Assembly (NCBI GenBank): GCA_936450465.1
Contig: OW388298.1
Span: 11,886,163-11,950,162, forward strand
Length of the DNA: 64,000 nucleotides
Origin: Gibbula magus
Taxonomy: Eukaryota; Mollusca; Gastropoda; Trochida; Trochidae
Direction: 5' to 3'
Positions 1 to 13,786 of this stretch are shown here, one piece after another; the first letter of the stretch is position 1, and every line of letters starts with the position of its first letter. The position numbers were made by a program, and so were the translations under genes. The notes below the pieces were generated by a model. It did no database searches and was not told the DNA's origin. It was given only the letters and a program-made list of their open reading frames with translations.

Positions 1-3000
1 GACTGGATAATGATGAAGATAAGGACACATCCACTCCGCAATTTAGGTTCTTCTTTGAAATGCCGTCATTGGTTAGGACTGGATAATGATAAAGATAAGG
101 ACACATCTACTCTGCAATTTAGGTTCCTCTTTGAAATGTCTTCATTGGTTAGGACTGGATAATGATGAAGATAAGGACACATCCACTCCGCAATTAAGGT
201 TCTTCTTTGAAATTCCGTCATTGGTCAGGACTTGATAATGATGAAAATAAGGACACATCTACTCTGCAATTTAGGTTCCTCTTTGAAATGCCGTCATTGG
301 TCAGGGCTGGATAATGATGAAAATAAGGACACATCCATTCCGCAATTTAGGTTCTTCTTTGAAATGTCGTCATTGGTTAGGACTGGATAATGATAAAGAA
401 AAGGACACATCTACTCCGCAATTTCGGTTCTTCTTTGAAATGCGGTCATTGGTTAGGACTGGATAATGATAAAGATAAGGACACATCTACTCCGCAATTT
501 AGGTTCTTCTTTGAAATGCCGTCATTGGTTAGGACTGGATAATGATAAAGATAAGGACACATCTACTCTGCAATTTAGGTTCCTCTTTGAAATGTCGTCA
601 TTGGTTAGGACTGGATAATTATGAAGATAAGGACACATCTACTCCGCAATTTAGGTTCCTCTTTGAAATGTCGTCATTGGTTAGGACTGGATAATGATAA
701 AGATAAGGACACATCTACTCTGCAATTTAAGTTCTTCTTTGAAATGTCGTCATTGGTTAGGACTGGATAATGGTAAAGATAAGGACACATCCACTCCGCA
801 ATTTAGGTTTTTCTTTAAAATTCTGTCATTGGTTAGGACTGGATAATGATGGAAGTAAGGACACATCTACTCCGCAATATAGGTTCCTCTTTGAAATGCA
901 TTCATTGGTTAGGACTAGATAATGATGAAGATAAGGACACATCTACTCTGCAATTTAGGTTCCTCTTTGAAATGCATTCATTGGTTAGGACTGGATAATG
1001 ATGAAGATAAGGACACATCTACTCTGCAATTTAGGTTCCTCTTTGAAGTATCGTCATTGGTTTGGACTGGATAATGATAATGATAAGGACACATCTACTC
1101 CGCAATTTAGGTTTTTCTTTGAAATGCCGTCATTGGTTAGGACTGGAGAATGATAAAGATAAGGACACATCTACTCCGCACTTAAGGTTCTTCTTTGAAA
1201 TGCCGTCATTGGTTAGGACTGGATAATGATAAAGATAAGGACACATCTACTCTGCAATTTAGGTTCTTCTTTGAAATGTCGTTATTGGTTAGGACTGGAT
1301 AATGATGAAGATAAGGACACATCTACTCCGCAATTTAGGTTCCTCTTTGAAATGCCGTCATTGGTTAGGACAGGAGAATGATGAAGATAAGGACACATCT
1401 ACTCTGCAATTTAGGTTCCTCTTTCAAATGCCGTCATTGGTTAGGAGTGGATAATGATGAAGATAAGAACACATCTACTCTGCAATTTAGGTTCCTCTTT
1501 GAAATGTCGTCATTGGTTAGGACTGGATAATGATGAAGATTAGACACATCCACTCCGCAATTTAGGTTCCTCTTTGAAATGCCGTCATTGGTTAGGACTG
1601 GATAATGATGAAGATAAGGACACATCTACTCTGCAATTTAAGTTCTTCTTTGAAATGTCGTCATTGGTTAGGACTGGATAATGATAAAGATAAGGACACA
1701 TCTACTCTGCAATTTAGGTTCCTCTTTGAAATGTCGTCATTGGTTAGGACTGGATAATGATGAAGATAAGGACACATCTACTCTGCAATTTAGGTTCTTT
1801 GAAATGTCGTCATTGGTTAGGATTGGATACTGAAAAAGATAATGACACATCTACTCTGCAATGTGGGTTCTTTGTAATGTCGTCATTGATAAGGGTTGGA
1901 TAATGATGAAGATAAGGACACATCCACTCCGCAATTTAGGTTCCTCTTTGAAATGCTGTCATTGGTTAGGACTGGATAATGATAAAGATAAGGACACATC
2001 TACTCTGCAATTTAGGTTCCTCTTTGAAATGTCGTCATTGGTTAGGACTGGATAATTATGAAGATAAGGACACATCTACTCCGCAATTTAGGTTCCTCTT
2101 TGAAATGTCGTCATTGGTTAGGACTGGATAATGATAAAGATAAGGACACATCTACTCTGCAATTTAAGTTCTTCTTTGAAATGTCGTCATTGGTTAGGAC
2201 TGGATAATGATAAAGATAAGGACACATCTACTCCGCAATTTATGTTCTTCTTTGAAATGCCGTCATTGGTTAGGACTGGATAATGATAAAGATAAGGACA
2301 CATCTACTCTGCAATTTAGGTTCCTCTTTGAAATGTCGTCATTGGTTAGGACTGGATAATTATGAAGAAAAGGACACATCTACTCCGCAATTTAGGTTCC
2401 TCTTTGAAATGCATTCATTGGTTAGGACTGGATAATGATGAAGATAAGGACACATCTACTCTGCAATTTAGGTTCCTCTTTGAAGTATCGTCATTGGTTT
2501 GGACTGGATAATGATAATGATAAGGACACATCTACTCCGCAATTTAGGTTTTTCTTTGAAATGCCGTCATTGGTTAGGACTGGATAATGATAAAGATAAG
2601 GACACATCTACTCCGCACTTAAGGTTCTTCTTTGAAATGCCGTCATTGGTTAGGACTGGATAATGATAAAGATTAGGACACATCTACTCTGCAATTTAGG
2701 TTCTTCTTTGAAATGTCGTTATTGGTTAGGACTGGATAATGATGAAGATAAGGACACATCTACTCCGCAATTTAGGTTCCTCTTTGAAATGCCGTCATTG
2801 GTTAGGACAGGAGAATGATGAAGATAAGGACACATCTACTCTGCAATTTAGGTTCCTCTTTCAAATGCCGTCATTGGTTAGGAGTGGATAATGATGAAGA
2901 TAAGAACACATCTACTCTGCAATTTAGGTTCCTCTTTGAAATGTCGTCATTGGTTAGGACTGGATAATGATGAAGATTAGACACATCCACTCCGCAATTT

Positions 3001-6000
3001 AGGTTCCTCTTTGAAATGCCGTCATTGGTTAGGACTGGATAATGATGAAGATAAGGACACATCTACTCTGCAATTTAAGTTCTTCTTTGAAATGTCGTCA
3101 TTGGTTAGGACTGGATAATGATAAAGATAAGGACACATCTACTCTGCAATTTAGGTTCCTCTTTGAAATGTCGTCATTGGTTAGGACTGGATAATGATGA
3201 AGATAAGGACACATCTACTCTGCAATTTAGGTTCTTTGTAATGTCGTCATTGGTTAGGATTGGATACTGAAAAAGATAATGACACATCTACTCTGCAATG
3301 TGGGTTCTTTGTAATGTCGTCATTGATAAGGGTTGGATAATGATGAAGATAAGGACACATCCACTCCGCAATTTAGGTTCCTCTTTGAAATGCTGTCATT
3401 GGTTAGGACTGGATAATGATAAAGATAAGGACACATCTACTCTGCAATTTAGGTTCCTCTTTGAAATGTCGTCATTGGTTAGGACTGGATAATTATGAAG
3501 ATAAGGACACATCTACTCCGCAATTTAGGTTCCTCTTTGAAATGTCGTCATTGGTTAGGACTGGATAATGATAAAGATAAGGACACATCTACTCTGCAAT
3601 TTAAGTTCTTCTTTGAAATGTCGTCATTGGTTAGGACTGGATAATGATAAAGATAAGGACACATCTACTCCGCAATTTATGTTCTTCTTTGAAATGCCGT
3701 CATTGGTTAGGACTGGATAATGATAAAGATAAGGACACATCTACTCTGCAATTTAGGTTCCTCTTTGAAATGTCGTCATTGGTTAGGACTGGATAATTAT
3801 GAAGAAAAGGACACATCTACTCCGCAATTTAGTCTCCTCTTTGAAATGTCGTCATTGGTTAGGACTGGATAATGATAAAGATAAGGACACATCTACTCTG
3901 CAATTTAAGTTCTTCTTTGAAATGTCGTCATTGGTTAGGACTGGATAATGGTAAAGATAAGGACACATCCACTCCGCAATTTAGGTTTTTCTTTAAAATT
4001 CTGTCATTGGTTAGGACTGGATAATTATGAAGATAAGGACACATCTACTCCGCAATTTAGGTTCCTCTTTGAAATGCCGTCATTGGTTAGGACTGGATAA
4101 TGATGAAGATAAGGACACATCTACTCTGCAATTTAAGTTCTTCTTTGAAATGTCGTCATTGGTTAGGACTGGATAATGATGAAGATAAGGACACATCTAC
4201 TCTGCAATTTAGGTTCCTCTTTGAAATGTCGTCATTGGTTAGGACTGGATAATGATGAAGATAAGGACACATCTACTCTGCAATTTAGGTTCTTTGTAAT
4301 GTCGTCATTGGTTAGGATTGGATACTGAAAAAGATAATGACACATCTACTCTGCAATGTGGGTTCTTTGTAATGTCGTCATTGATAAGGGTTGGATAATG
4401 ATGAAGATAAGGACACATCCACTCCGCAATTTAGGTTCCTCTTTGAAATGCCGTCATTGGTTAGGACTGGATAATGATAAAGATAAGGACACATCTACTC
4501 TGCAATTTAGGTTCCTCTTTGAAATGTCGTCATTGGTTAGGACTGGATAATTATGAAGATAAGGACACATCTACTCCGCAATTTAGGTTCCTCTTTGAAA
4601 TGTCGTCATTGGTTAGGACTGGATAATGATAAAGATAAGGACACATCTACTCTGCAATTTAAGTTCTTCTTTGAAATGTCGTCATTGGTTAGGACTGGAT
4701 AATGATAAAGATAAGGACACATCTACTCCGCAATTTAGGTTCTTCTTTGAAATGCCGTCATTGGTTAGGACTGGATAATGATAAAGATAAGGACACATCT
4801 ACTCTGCAATTTAGGTTCCTCTTTGAAATGTCGTCATTGGTTAGGACTGGATAATTATGAAGATAAGGACACATCTACTCCGCAATTTAGGTTCCTCTTT
4901 GAAATGTCGTCATTGGTTAGGACTGGATAATGATAAAGATAAGGACACATCTACTCTGCAAGTTAAGTTCTTCTTTGAAATGTCGTCATTGGTTAGGACT
5001 GGATAATGGTAAAGATAAGGACACATCCACTCCGCAATTTAGGTTTTTCTTTAAAATTCTGTCATTGGTTAGGACTGGATAATGATGAAAGTAAGGACAC
5101 ATCTACTCCGCAATATAGGTTCCTCTTTGAAATGCATTCATTGGTTAGGACTAGATAATGATGAAGATAAGGACACATCTACTCTGCAATTTAGGTTCCT
5201 CTTTGAAATGCATTCATTGGTTAGGACTGGATAATGATGAAGATAAGGACACATCTACTCTGCAATTTAGGTTCCTCTTTGAAGTATCGTCATTGGTTTG
5301 GACTGGATAATGATAATGATAAGGACACATCTACTCCGCAATTTAGGTTTTTCTTTGAAATGCCGTCATTGGTTAGGACTGGATAATGATAAAGATAAGG
5401 ACACATCTACTCCGCACTTAAGGTTCTTCTTTGAAATGCCGTCATTGGTTAGGACTGGATAATGATAAAGATTAGGACACATCTACTCTGCAATTTAGGT
5501 TCTTCTTTGAAATGTCGTTATTGGTTAGGACTGGATAATGATGAAGATAAGGACACATCTACTCCGCAATTTAGGTTCCTCTTTGAAATGCCGTCATTGG
5601 TTAGGACAGGATAATGATGAAGATAAGGACACATCTACTCTGCAATTTAGGTTCCTCTTTGAAATGCCGTCATTGGTTAGGAGTGGATAATGATGAAGAT
5701 AAGGACACATCTACTCTGCAATTTAGGTTCCTCTTTGAAATGTCGTCATTGGTTAGGACTGGATAATGATGAAGATTAGACACATCCACTCCGCAATTTA
5801 GGTTCCTCTTTGAAATGCCGTCATTGGTTAGGACTGGATAATGATGAAGATAAGGACACATCTACTCTGCAATTTAAGTTCTTCTTTGAAATGTCGTCAT
5901 TGGTTAGGACTGGATAATGATGAAGATAAGGACACATCTACTCTGCAATTTAGGTTCCTCTTTGAAATGTCGTCATTGGTTAGGACTGGATAATGATGAA

Positions 6001-9000
6001 GATAAGGACACATCTACTCTGCAATTTAGGTTCTTTGTAATGTCGTCATTGGTTAGGATTGGATACTGAAAAAGATAATGACACATCTACTCTGCAATGT
6101 GGGTTCTTTGTAATGTCGTCATTGATAAGGGTTGGATAATGATGAAGATAAGGACACATCCACTCCGCAATTTAGGTTCCTCTTTGAAATGCCGTCATTG
6201 GTTAGGACTGGATAATGATGAAGATAAGGACACATCTACTCTGCAATTTAAGTTCTTCTTTGAAATGTCGTCATTGGTTAGGACTGGATAATGATGAAGT
6301 TAAGGACACATCTACTCTGCAATTTAGGTTCCTCTTTGAAATGTCGTCATTGGTTAGTACTGGATAATGATGAAGATAAGGACACATCCACTCCGCAATT
6401 TAGGTTCTTCTTTGAAATGCCGTCATTGGTTAGGACTGGATAATGATAAAGATAAGGACACATCTACTCTGCAATTTAGGTTCCTCTTTGAAATGTCTTC
6501 ATTGGTTAGGACTGGATAATGATGAAGATAAGGACACATCCACTCCGCAATTAAGGTTCTTCTTTGAAATTCCGTCATTGGTCAGGACTTGATAATGATG
6601 AAAATAAGGACACATCTACTCCGCAATTTAGGTTCTTCTTTGAAATGCCGTCATTGGTTAGGACTAGTTAATGACGAAAAGAAGGACACATCTACTCTGC
6701 AATTTAGGTTCCTCTTTTTAATGCCGTCATTGGTTAGGACTGGAAAATGATGAAGATAAGGACACATCCACTCCGCAATTAAGGTTCTTGTTTGAAATGT
6801 CGTTATTGGTTAGGACTGGATAATGATGAAGATAAGGACACATCTACTCCGCAATTTAGGTTCCTCTTTGAAATGCCGTCATTGGTTAGGACAGGAGAAT
6901 GATGAAGATAAGGACACATCTACTCTGCAATTTAGGTTCCTCTTTGAAATGCCGTCATTGGTTAGGAGTGGATAATGATGAAGATAAGGACACATCTACT
7001 CTGCAATTTAGGTTCCTCTTTGAAATGTCGTCATTGGTTAGGACTGGATAATGATGAAGATAAGGACACATCCACTCCGCAATTTAGGTTCCTATTTGAA
7101 ATGCCGTCATTGGTTAGGACTGGATAATGATGAAGATAAGGACACATCTACTCTGCAATTTAAGTTCTTCTTTGAAATTCTGTCATTGGTTAGGACTGGA
7201 TAATGATGAAAGTAAGGACACATCTACTCCGCAATATAGGTTCCTCTTTGAAATGCATTCATTGGTTAGGACTAGATAATGATGAAGATAAGGACACATC
7301 TACTCTGCAATTTAGGTTCCTCTTTGAAATGCATTCATTGGTTAGGACTGGATAATGATGAAGATAAGGACACATCTACTCTGCAATTTAGGTTCCTCTT
7401 TGAAGTATCGTCATTGGTTTGGACTGGATAATGATAATGATAAGGACACATCTACTCCGCAATTTAGGTTTTTCTTTGAAATGCCGTCATTGGTTAGGAC
7501 TGGATAATGATAAAGATAAGGACACATCTACTCCGCACTTAAGGTTCTTCTTTGAAATGCCGTCATTGGTTAGGACTGGATAATGATAAAGATTAGGACA
7601 CATCTACTCTGCAATTTAGGTTCTTCTTTGAAATGTCGTTATTGGTTAGGACTGGATAATGATGAAGATAAGGACACATCTACTCCGCAATTTAGGTTCC
7701 TCTTTGAAATGCCGTCATTGGTTAGGACAGGAGAATGATGAAGATAAGGACACATCTACTCTGCAATTTAGGTTCCTCTTTGAAATGCCGTCATTGGTTA
7801 GGAGTGGATAATGATGAAGATAAGGACACATCTACTCTGCAATTTAGGTTCCTCTTTGAAATGTCGTCATTGGTTAGGACTGGATAATGATGAAGATTAG
7901 ACACATCCACTCCGCAATTTAGGTTCCTCTTTGAAATGCCGTCATTGGTTAGGACTGGATAATGATGAAGATAAGGACACATCTACTCTGCAATTTAAGT
8001 TCTTCTTTGAAATGTCGTCATTGGTTAGGACTGGATAATGATGAAGATAAGGACACATCTACTCTGCAATTTAGGTTCCTCTTTGAAATGTCGTCATTGG
8101 TTAGGACTGGATAATGATGAAGATAAGGACACATCTACTCTGCAATTTAGGTTCTTTGTAATGTCGTCATTGGTTAGGATTGGATACTGAAAAAGATAAT
8201 GACACATCTACTCTGCAATGTGGGTTCTTTGTAATGTCGTCATTGATAAGGGTTGGATAATGATGAAGATAAGGACACATCCACTCCGCAATTTAGGTTC
8301 CTCTTTGAAATGCCGTCATTGGTTAGGACTGGATAATGATGAAGATAAGGACACATCTACTCTGCAATTTAAGTTCTTCTTTGAAATGTCGTCATTGGTT
8401 AGGACTGGATAATGATGAAGTTAAGGACACATCTACTCTGCAATTTAGGTTCCTCTTTGAAATGTCGTCATTGGTTAGTACTGGATAATGATGAAGATAA
8501 GGACACATCCACTCCGCAATTTAGGTTCTTCTTTGAAATGCCGTCATTGGTTAGGACTGGATAATGATAAAGATAAGGACACATCTACTCTGCAATTTAG
8601 GTTCCTCTTTGAAATGTCTTCATTGGTTAGGACTGGATAATGATGAAGATAAGGACACATCCACTCCGCAATTAAGGTTCTTCTTTGAAATTCCGTCATT
8701 GGTCAGGACTTGATAATGATGAAAATAAGGACACATCTACTCCGCAATTTAGGTTCTTCTTTGAAATGCCGTCATTGGTTAGGACTAGTTAATGACGAAA
8801 AGAAGGACACATCTACTCTGCAATTTAGGTTCCTCTTTTTAATGCCGTCATTGGTTAGGACTGGAAAATGATGAAGATAAGGACACATCCACTCCGCAAT
8901 TTAGGTTCTTGTTTGAAATGTCGTTATTGGTTAGGACTGGATAATGATGAAGATAAGGACACATCTACTCCGCAATTTAGGTTCCTCTTTGAAATGCCGT

Positions 9001-12000
9001 CATTGGTTAGGACAGGAGAATGATGAAGATAAGGACACATCTACTCTGCAATTTAGGTTCCTCTTTGAAATGCCGTCATTGGTTAGGAGTGGATAATGAT
9101 GAAGATAAGGACACATCTACTCTGCAATTTAGGTTCCTCTTTGAAATGTCGTCATTGGTTAGGACTGGATAATGATGAAGATAAGGACACATCCACTCCG
9201 CAATTTAGGTTCCTATTTGAAATGCCGTCATTGGTTAGGACTGGATAATGATGAAGATAAGGACACATCTACTCTGCAATTTAAGTTCTTCTTTGAAATG
9301 TCGTCATTGGTTAGGACTGGATAATGATGAAGATAAGGACACATCTACTCTGCAATTTAGGTTCCTCTTTGAAATGTCGTCATTGGTTAGGACTGGATAA
9401 TGGTAAAGATAAGGACACATCTACTCTGCAATTTAGGTTCTTTGTAATGTCGTCATTGGATAGGATTGGATACTGAAAAAGATAATGACACATCTACTCT
9501 GCAATGTGGGTTCTTTGTAATGTCGTCATTGATAAGGGTTGGATAATGATGAAGATAAGGACACATCCACTCCGCAATTTAAGTTCTTCTATGAAATGCC
9601 GTCATTGGTTAGGACAGGAGAATGATGAAGATAAGGACACATCTACTCTGCAATTTAGGTTCCTCTTTAAAATGCCGTCATTGGTTAGGAGTGGATAATG
9701 ATGAAGATAAGGACACATCTACTCTGCAATTTAGGTTCCTCTTTGAAATGTCGTCATTGGTTAGGACTGGATAATGATGAAGATAAGGACACATCCACTC
9801 CGCAATTTAGGTTCCTCTTTGAAATGCCGTCATTGGTTAGGACTGGATAATGATGAAGATAAGGACACATCTACTCTGCAATTTAAGTTCTTCTATGAAA
9901 TGTCGTCATTGGTTAGGACTGGATAATGATGAAGTTAAGGACACATCTACTCTGCAATTTAGGTTCCTCTTTGAAATGTCGTCATTGGTTAGGACTGGAT
10001 AATGATGAAGATAAGGACACATCCACTCCGCAATTTAGGTTCTTCTTTGAAATGCCGTCATTGGTTAGGACTGGATAATGATAAAGATAAGGACACATCT
10101 ACTCTGCAATTTAGGTTCCTCTTTGAAATGTCTTCATTGGTTAGGACTGGATAATGATGAAGATAAGGACACATCCACTCCGCAATTAAGGTTCTTCTTT
10201 GAAATTCCGTCATTGGTCAGGACTTGATAATGATGAAAATAAGGACACATCTACTCCGCAATTTAGGTTCTCCTTTGAAATGCCGTCATTGGTTAGGACT
10301 GGAAAATGATGAAGATAAGGACACATCCACTCCGCAATTTAGGTTCTTGTTTGAAATTCCGTCATTGGTTAGGACTGGATAATGATGAAAATAAGGACAC
10401 ATCTACTCCGCAATTTAGGTTCCTCTTTGAAATGCCGTCATTGGTCAGGGCTGGATAATGATGAAGATAAGGACACATCCATTCCGCAATTTAGGTTCTT
10501 CTTTGAAATGTCGTCATTGGTTAGGACTGGATAATGATAAAGAAAAGGACACATCTACTCCGCAATTTCGGTTCTTCTTTGAAATCCCGTCATTGGTAGG
10601 ACTGGATAATGATAAAGATAAGGACACATCTACTCCGCAATTTAGGTTATTCTTTGAAATGCCGTCATTGGATAGGACTGGATAATGATAAAGATAAGGA
10701 CACATCTACTCTGCAATTTAGGTTCCTCTTTGAAATGTCGTCATTGGTTAGGACTGGATAATTTTGAAGATAAGGACACATCTACTCCGCAATTTAGGTT
10801 CCTCTTTGAAATGTCGTCATTGGTTAGGACTGGATAATGATAAAGATAAGGACACATCTACTCTGCAATTTAAGTTCTTCTTTGAAATGTCGTCATTGGT
10901 TAGGACTGGATAATGGTAAAGATAAGGACACATCCACTCCGCAATTTAGGTTTTTCTTTAAAATTCTGTCATTGGTTAGGACTGGATAATGATGAAAGTA
11001 AGGACACATCTACTCCGCAATATAGGTTCCTCTTTGAAATGCATTCATTGGTTAGGACTAGATAATGATGAAGATAAGGACACATCTACTCTGCAATTTA
11101 GGTTCCTCTTTGAAATGCATTCATTGGTTAGGACTGGATAATGATGAAGATAAGGACACATCTACTCTGCAATTTAGGTTCCTCTTTGAAGTATCGTCAT
11201 TGGTTTGGACTGGATAATGATAATGATAAGGACACATCTACTCCGCAATTTAGGTTTTTCTTTGAAATGCCGTCATTGGTTAGGACTGGATAATGATAAA
11301 GATAAGGACACATCTACTCCGCACTTAAGGTTCTTCTTTGAAATGCCGTCATTGGTTAGGACTGGATAATGATAAAGATTAGGACACATCTACTCTGCAA
11401 TTTAGGTTCTTCTTTGAAATGTCGTTATTGGTTAGGACTGGATAATGATGAAGATAAGGACACATCTACTCCGCAATTTAGGTTCCTCTTTGAAATGCCG
11501 TCATTGGTTAGGACAGGAGAATGATGAAGATAAGGACACATCTACTCCGCAATTTAGGTTCTTCTTTGAAATGCCGTCATTGGTTAGGACTGGATAATGA
11601 TAAAGATAAGGACACATCTACTCTGCAATTTAGGTTCCTCTTTGAAATGTCGTCATTGGTTAGGACTGGATAATTATGAAGATAAGGACACATCTACTCC
11701 GCAATTTAGGTTCCTCTTTGAAATGTCGTCATTGGTTAGGACTGGATAATGATAAAGATAAGGACACATCTACTCTGCAATTTAAGTTCTTCTTTGAAAT
11801 GTCGTCATTGGTTAGGACTGGATAATGGTAAAGATAAGGACACATCCACTCCGCAATTTAGGTTTTTCTTTAAAATTCTGTCATTGGTTAGGACTGGATA
11901 ATGATGAAAGTAAGGACACATCTACTCCGCAATATAGGTTCCTCTTTGAAATTCATTCATTGGTTAGGACTAGATAATGATGAAGATAAGGACACATCTA

Positions 12001-13734
12001 CTCTGCAATTTAGGTTCCTCTTTGAAATGCATTCATTGGTTAGGACTGGATAATGATGAAGATAGGGACACATCTACTCTGCAATTTAGGTTCCTCTTTG
12101 AAGTATCGTCATTGGTTTGGACTGGATAATGATAATGATAAGGACACATCTACTCCGCAATTTAGGTTTTTCTTTGAAATGCCGTCATTGGTTAGGACTG
12201 GATAATGATAAAGATAAGGACACATCTACTCCGCACTTAAAGTTCTTCTTTGAAATGCCGTCATTGGTTAGGACTGGATAATGATAAAGATTAGGACACA
12301 TCTACTCTGCAATTTAGGTTCTTCTTTGAAATGTCGTTATTGGTTAGGACTGGATAATGATGAAGATAAGGACACATCTACTCCGCAATTTAGGTTCCTC
12401 TTTGAAATGCCGTCATTGGTTAGGACAGGAGAATGATGAAGATAAGGACACATCTACTCTGCAATTTAGGTTCCTCTTTGAAATGCCGTCATTGGTTAGG
12501 AGTGGATAATGATGAAGATAAGGACACATCTACTCTGCAATTTAGGTTCCTCTTTGAAATGTCGTCATTGGTTAGGACTGGATAATGATGAAGATAAGGA
12601 CACATCCACTCCGCAATTTAGGTTCCTCTTTGAAATGCCGTCATTGGTTAGGACTGGATAATGATGAAGATAAGGACACATCTACTCTGCAATTTAAGTT
12701 CTTCTTTGAAATGTCGTCATTGGTTAGGACTGGATAATGATGAAGATAATGACACATCTACTCTGCAATTTAGGTTCCTCTTTGAAATGTCGTCATTGGT
12801 TAGGACTGGATAATGGTAAAGATAAGGACACATCTACTCTGCAATTTAGGTTCTTTGTAATGTCGTCATTGGTTAGGATTGGATACTGAAAAAGATAATG
12901 ACACATCTACTCTGCAATGTGGGTTCTTTGTAATGTCGTCATTGATAAGGGTTGGATAATGATGAAGATAAGGACTTATGTACTCTGCAATTTAGGTTCT
13001 TCTTTGAAATGCCCTCGTTGTTATATCTGGATACTGATGAAGATAAGGACACATCCACTCCGCAATTTAGGTTCTTCTTTGAAATTCCGTCATTGGTTAA
13101 GACTGGATAATGATGAAAATAAGGAAACATCTACTCCGCAATTTAGGTTCGTCTTTGAAATGCCGTCATTGATTAGGACTGGATAATGATGAAGATAAGG
13201 ACACATCTACTCTGCAATTTAGGTTCCTCTTTGAAATTCCGACATTGGTAAGGACTGGATAATGATAAAGATAAGGACACATCTACTCCGCAATTTAGGT
13301 TCCTCTTTGAAATGCCGTCATTGGTTAGGACTGGACAATGATATATATAAGGATACATCTACTCCGCTATTTAGGTTCTTCTTTGAAATGCCATCATTGC
13401 TAAGGACTGGATAATGATAAAGATAAGGACACATCTACTCTGCAATTTAAGTTCTTCTTTGAAATGTCGTCATTGGTTAGGACTGGATAATGATGAAGAT
13501 AAGGACACATCTACTCTGGAATTTAGGTTCCTCTTTGAAATGTCGTCATTGGTTAGGATTGGATACTGAAAATGATAATGACACATCTACTCTGCAATGT
13601 GGGTTCTTTGTAATGTCGTCATTGATAAGGGTTGGATAATGATGAAGATAAGGACTCATGTACTCTGCAATTTAGGTTCTTCTTTGAAATGCCCTCGTTG
13701 TTATATCTGGATACTGATGAAGATAAGGACACAT
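1..13734. repeat. 76-bp minisatellite array, about 180 units, derived from the P450 3' end
   Basis: Uninterrupted tandem array with a 76-bp period, seen for example in GACTGGATAATGAT at 1, 77 and 153. Units vary at scattered sites (CCGCAA or CTGCAA, GATGAAG or GATAAAG, GTCGTC or CCGTCATT) and some carry 5-7 base deletions. Blocks of units are themselves repeated: a marker unit containing GCAATGTGGGTTC recurs near 1858, 3295, 4353, 6094, 8215, 9501, 12914 and 13594. Blocks are duplicated at spacings of about 1437 bp (1434 and 2871) and 2121 bp (5670 and 7791). The last unit merges with the end of the P450 coding region at 13735, and the reverse complement of the unit matches that gene's last codons and 3' UTR. 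Short open frames inside it (about 60-90 codons) are repeat artefacts. No gene is seen here. Confidence 0.97.
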
Positions 13735-13786
13735 CTACTCTGCAATTTTGGATCTTCTTTGCACTGTCCTCATCGTGTAAGACTGG
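13711..13786 (-). repeat. Founder-like 76-bp unit spanning the P450 copy 1 stop codon
   Basis: This unit contains the last codons of P450 copy 1, its TAG stop (13735-13737) and 24 bases of 3' UTR. It lies between two CTGG copies at 13707-13710 and 13783-13786, exactly 76 bp apart. It aligns along its whole length with the units of the array to its left, with the codons for MRTVQRR matched by ATGACGACATTTCAAAGA in the array sense. It is therefore the likely ancestor of the array. Confidence 0.85.

Noticed and set aside
1..13734. CRISPR-like array
   Set aside because: Units are directly adjacent with no unique spacers, and the genome is eukaryotic.
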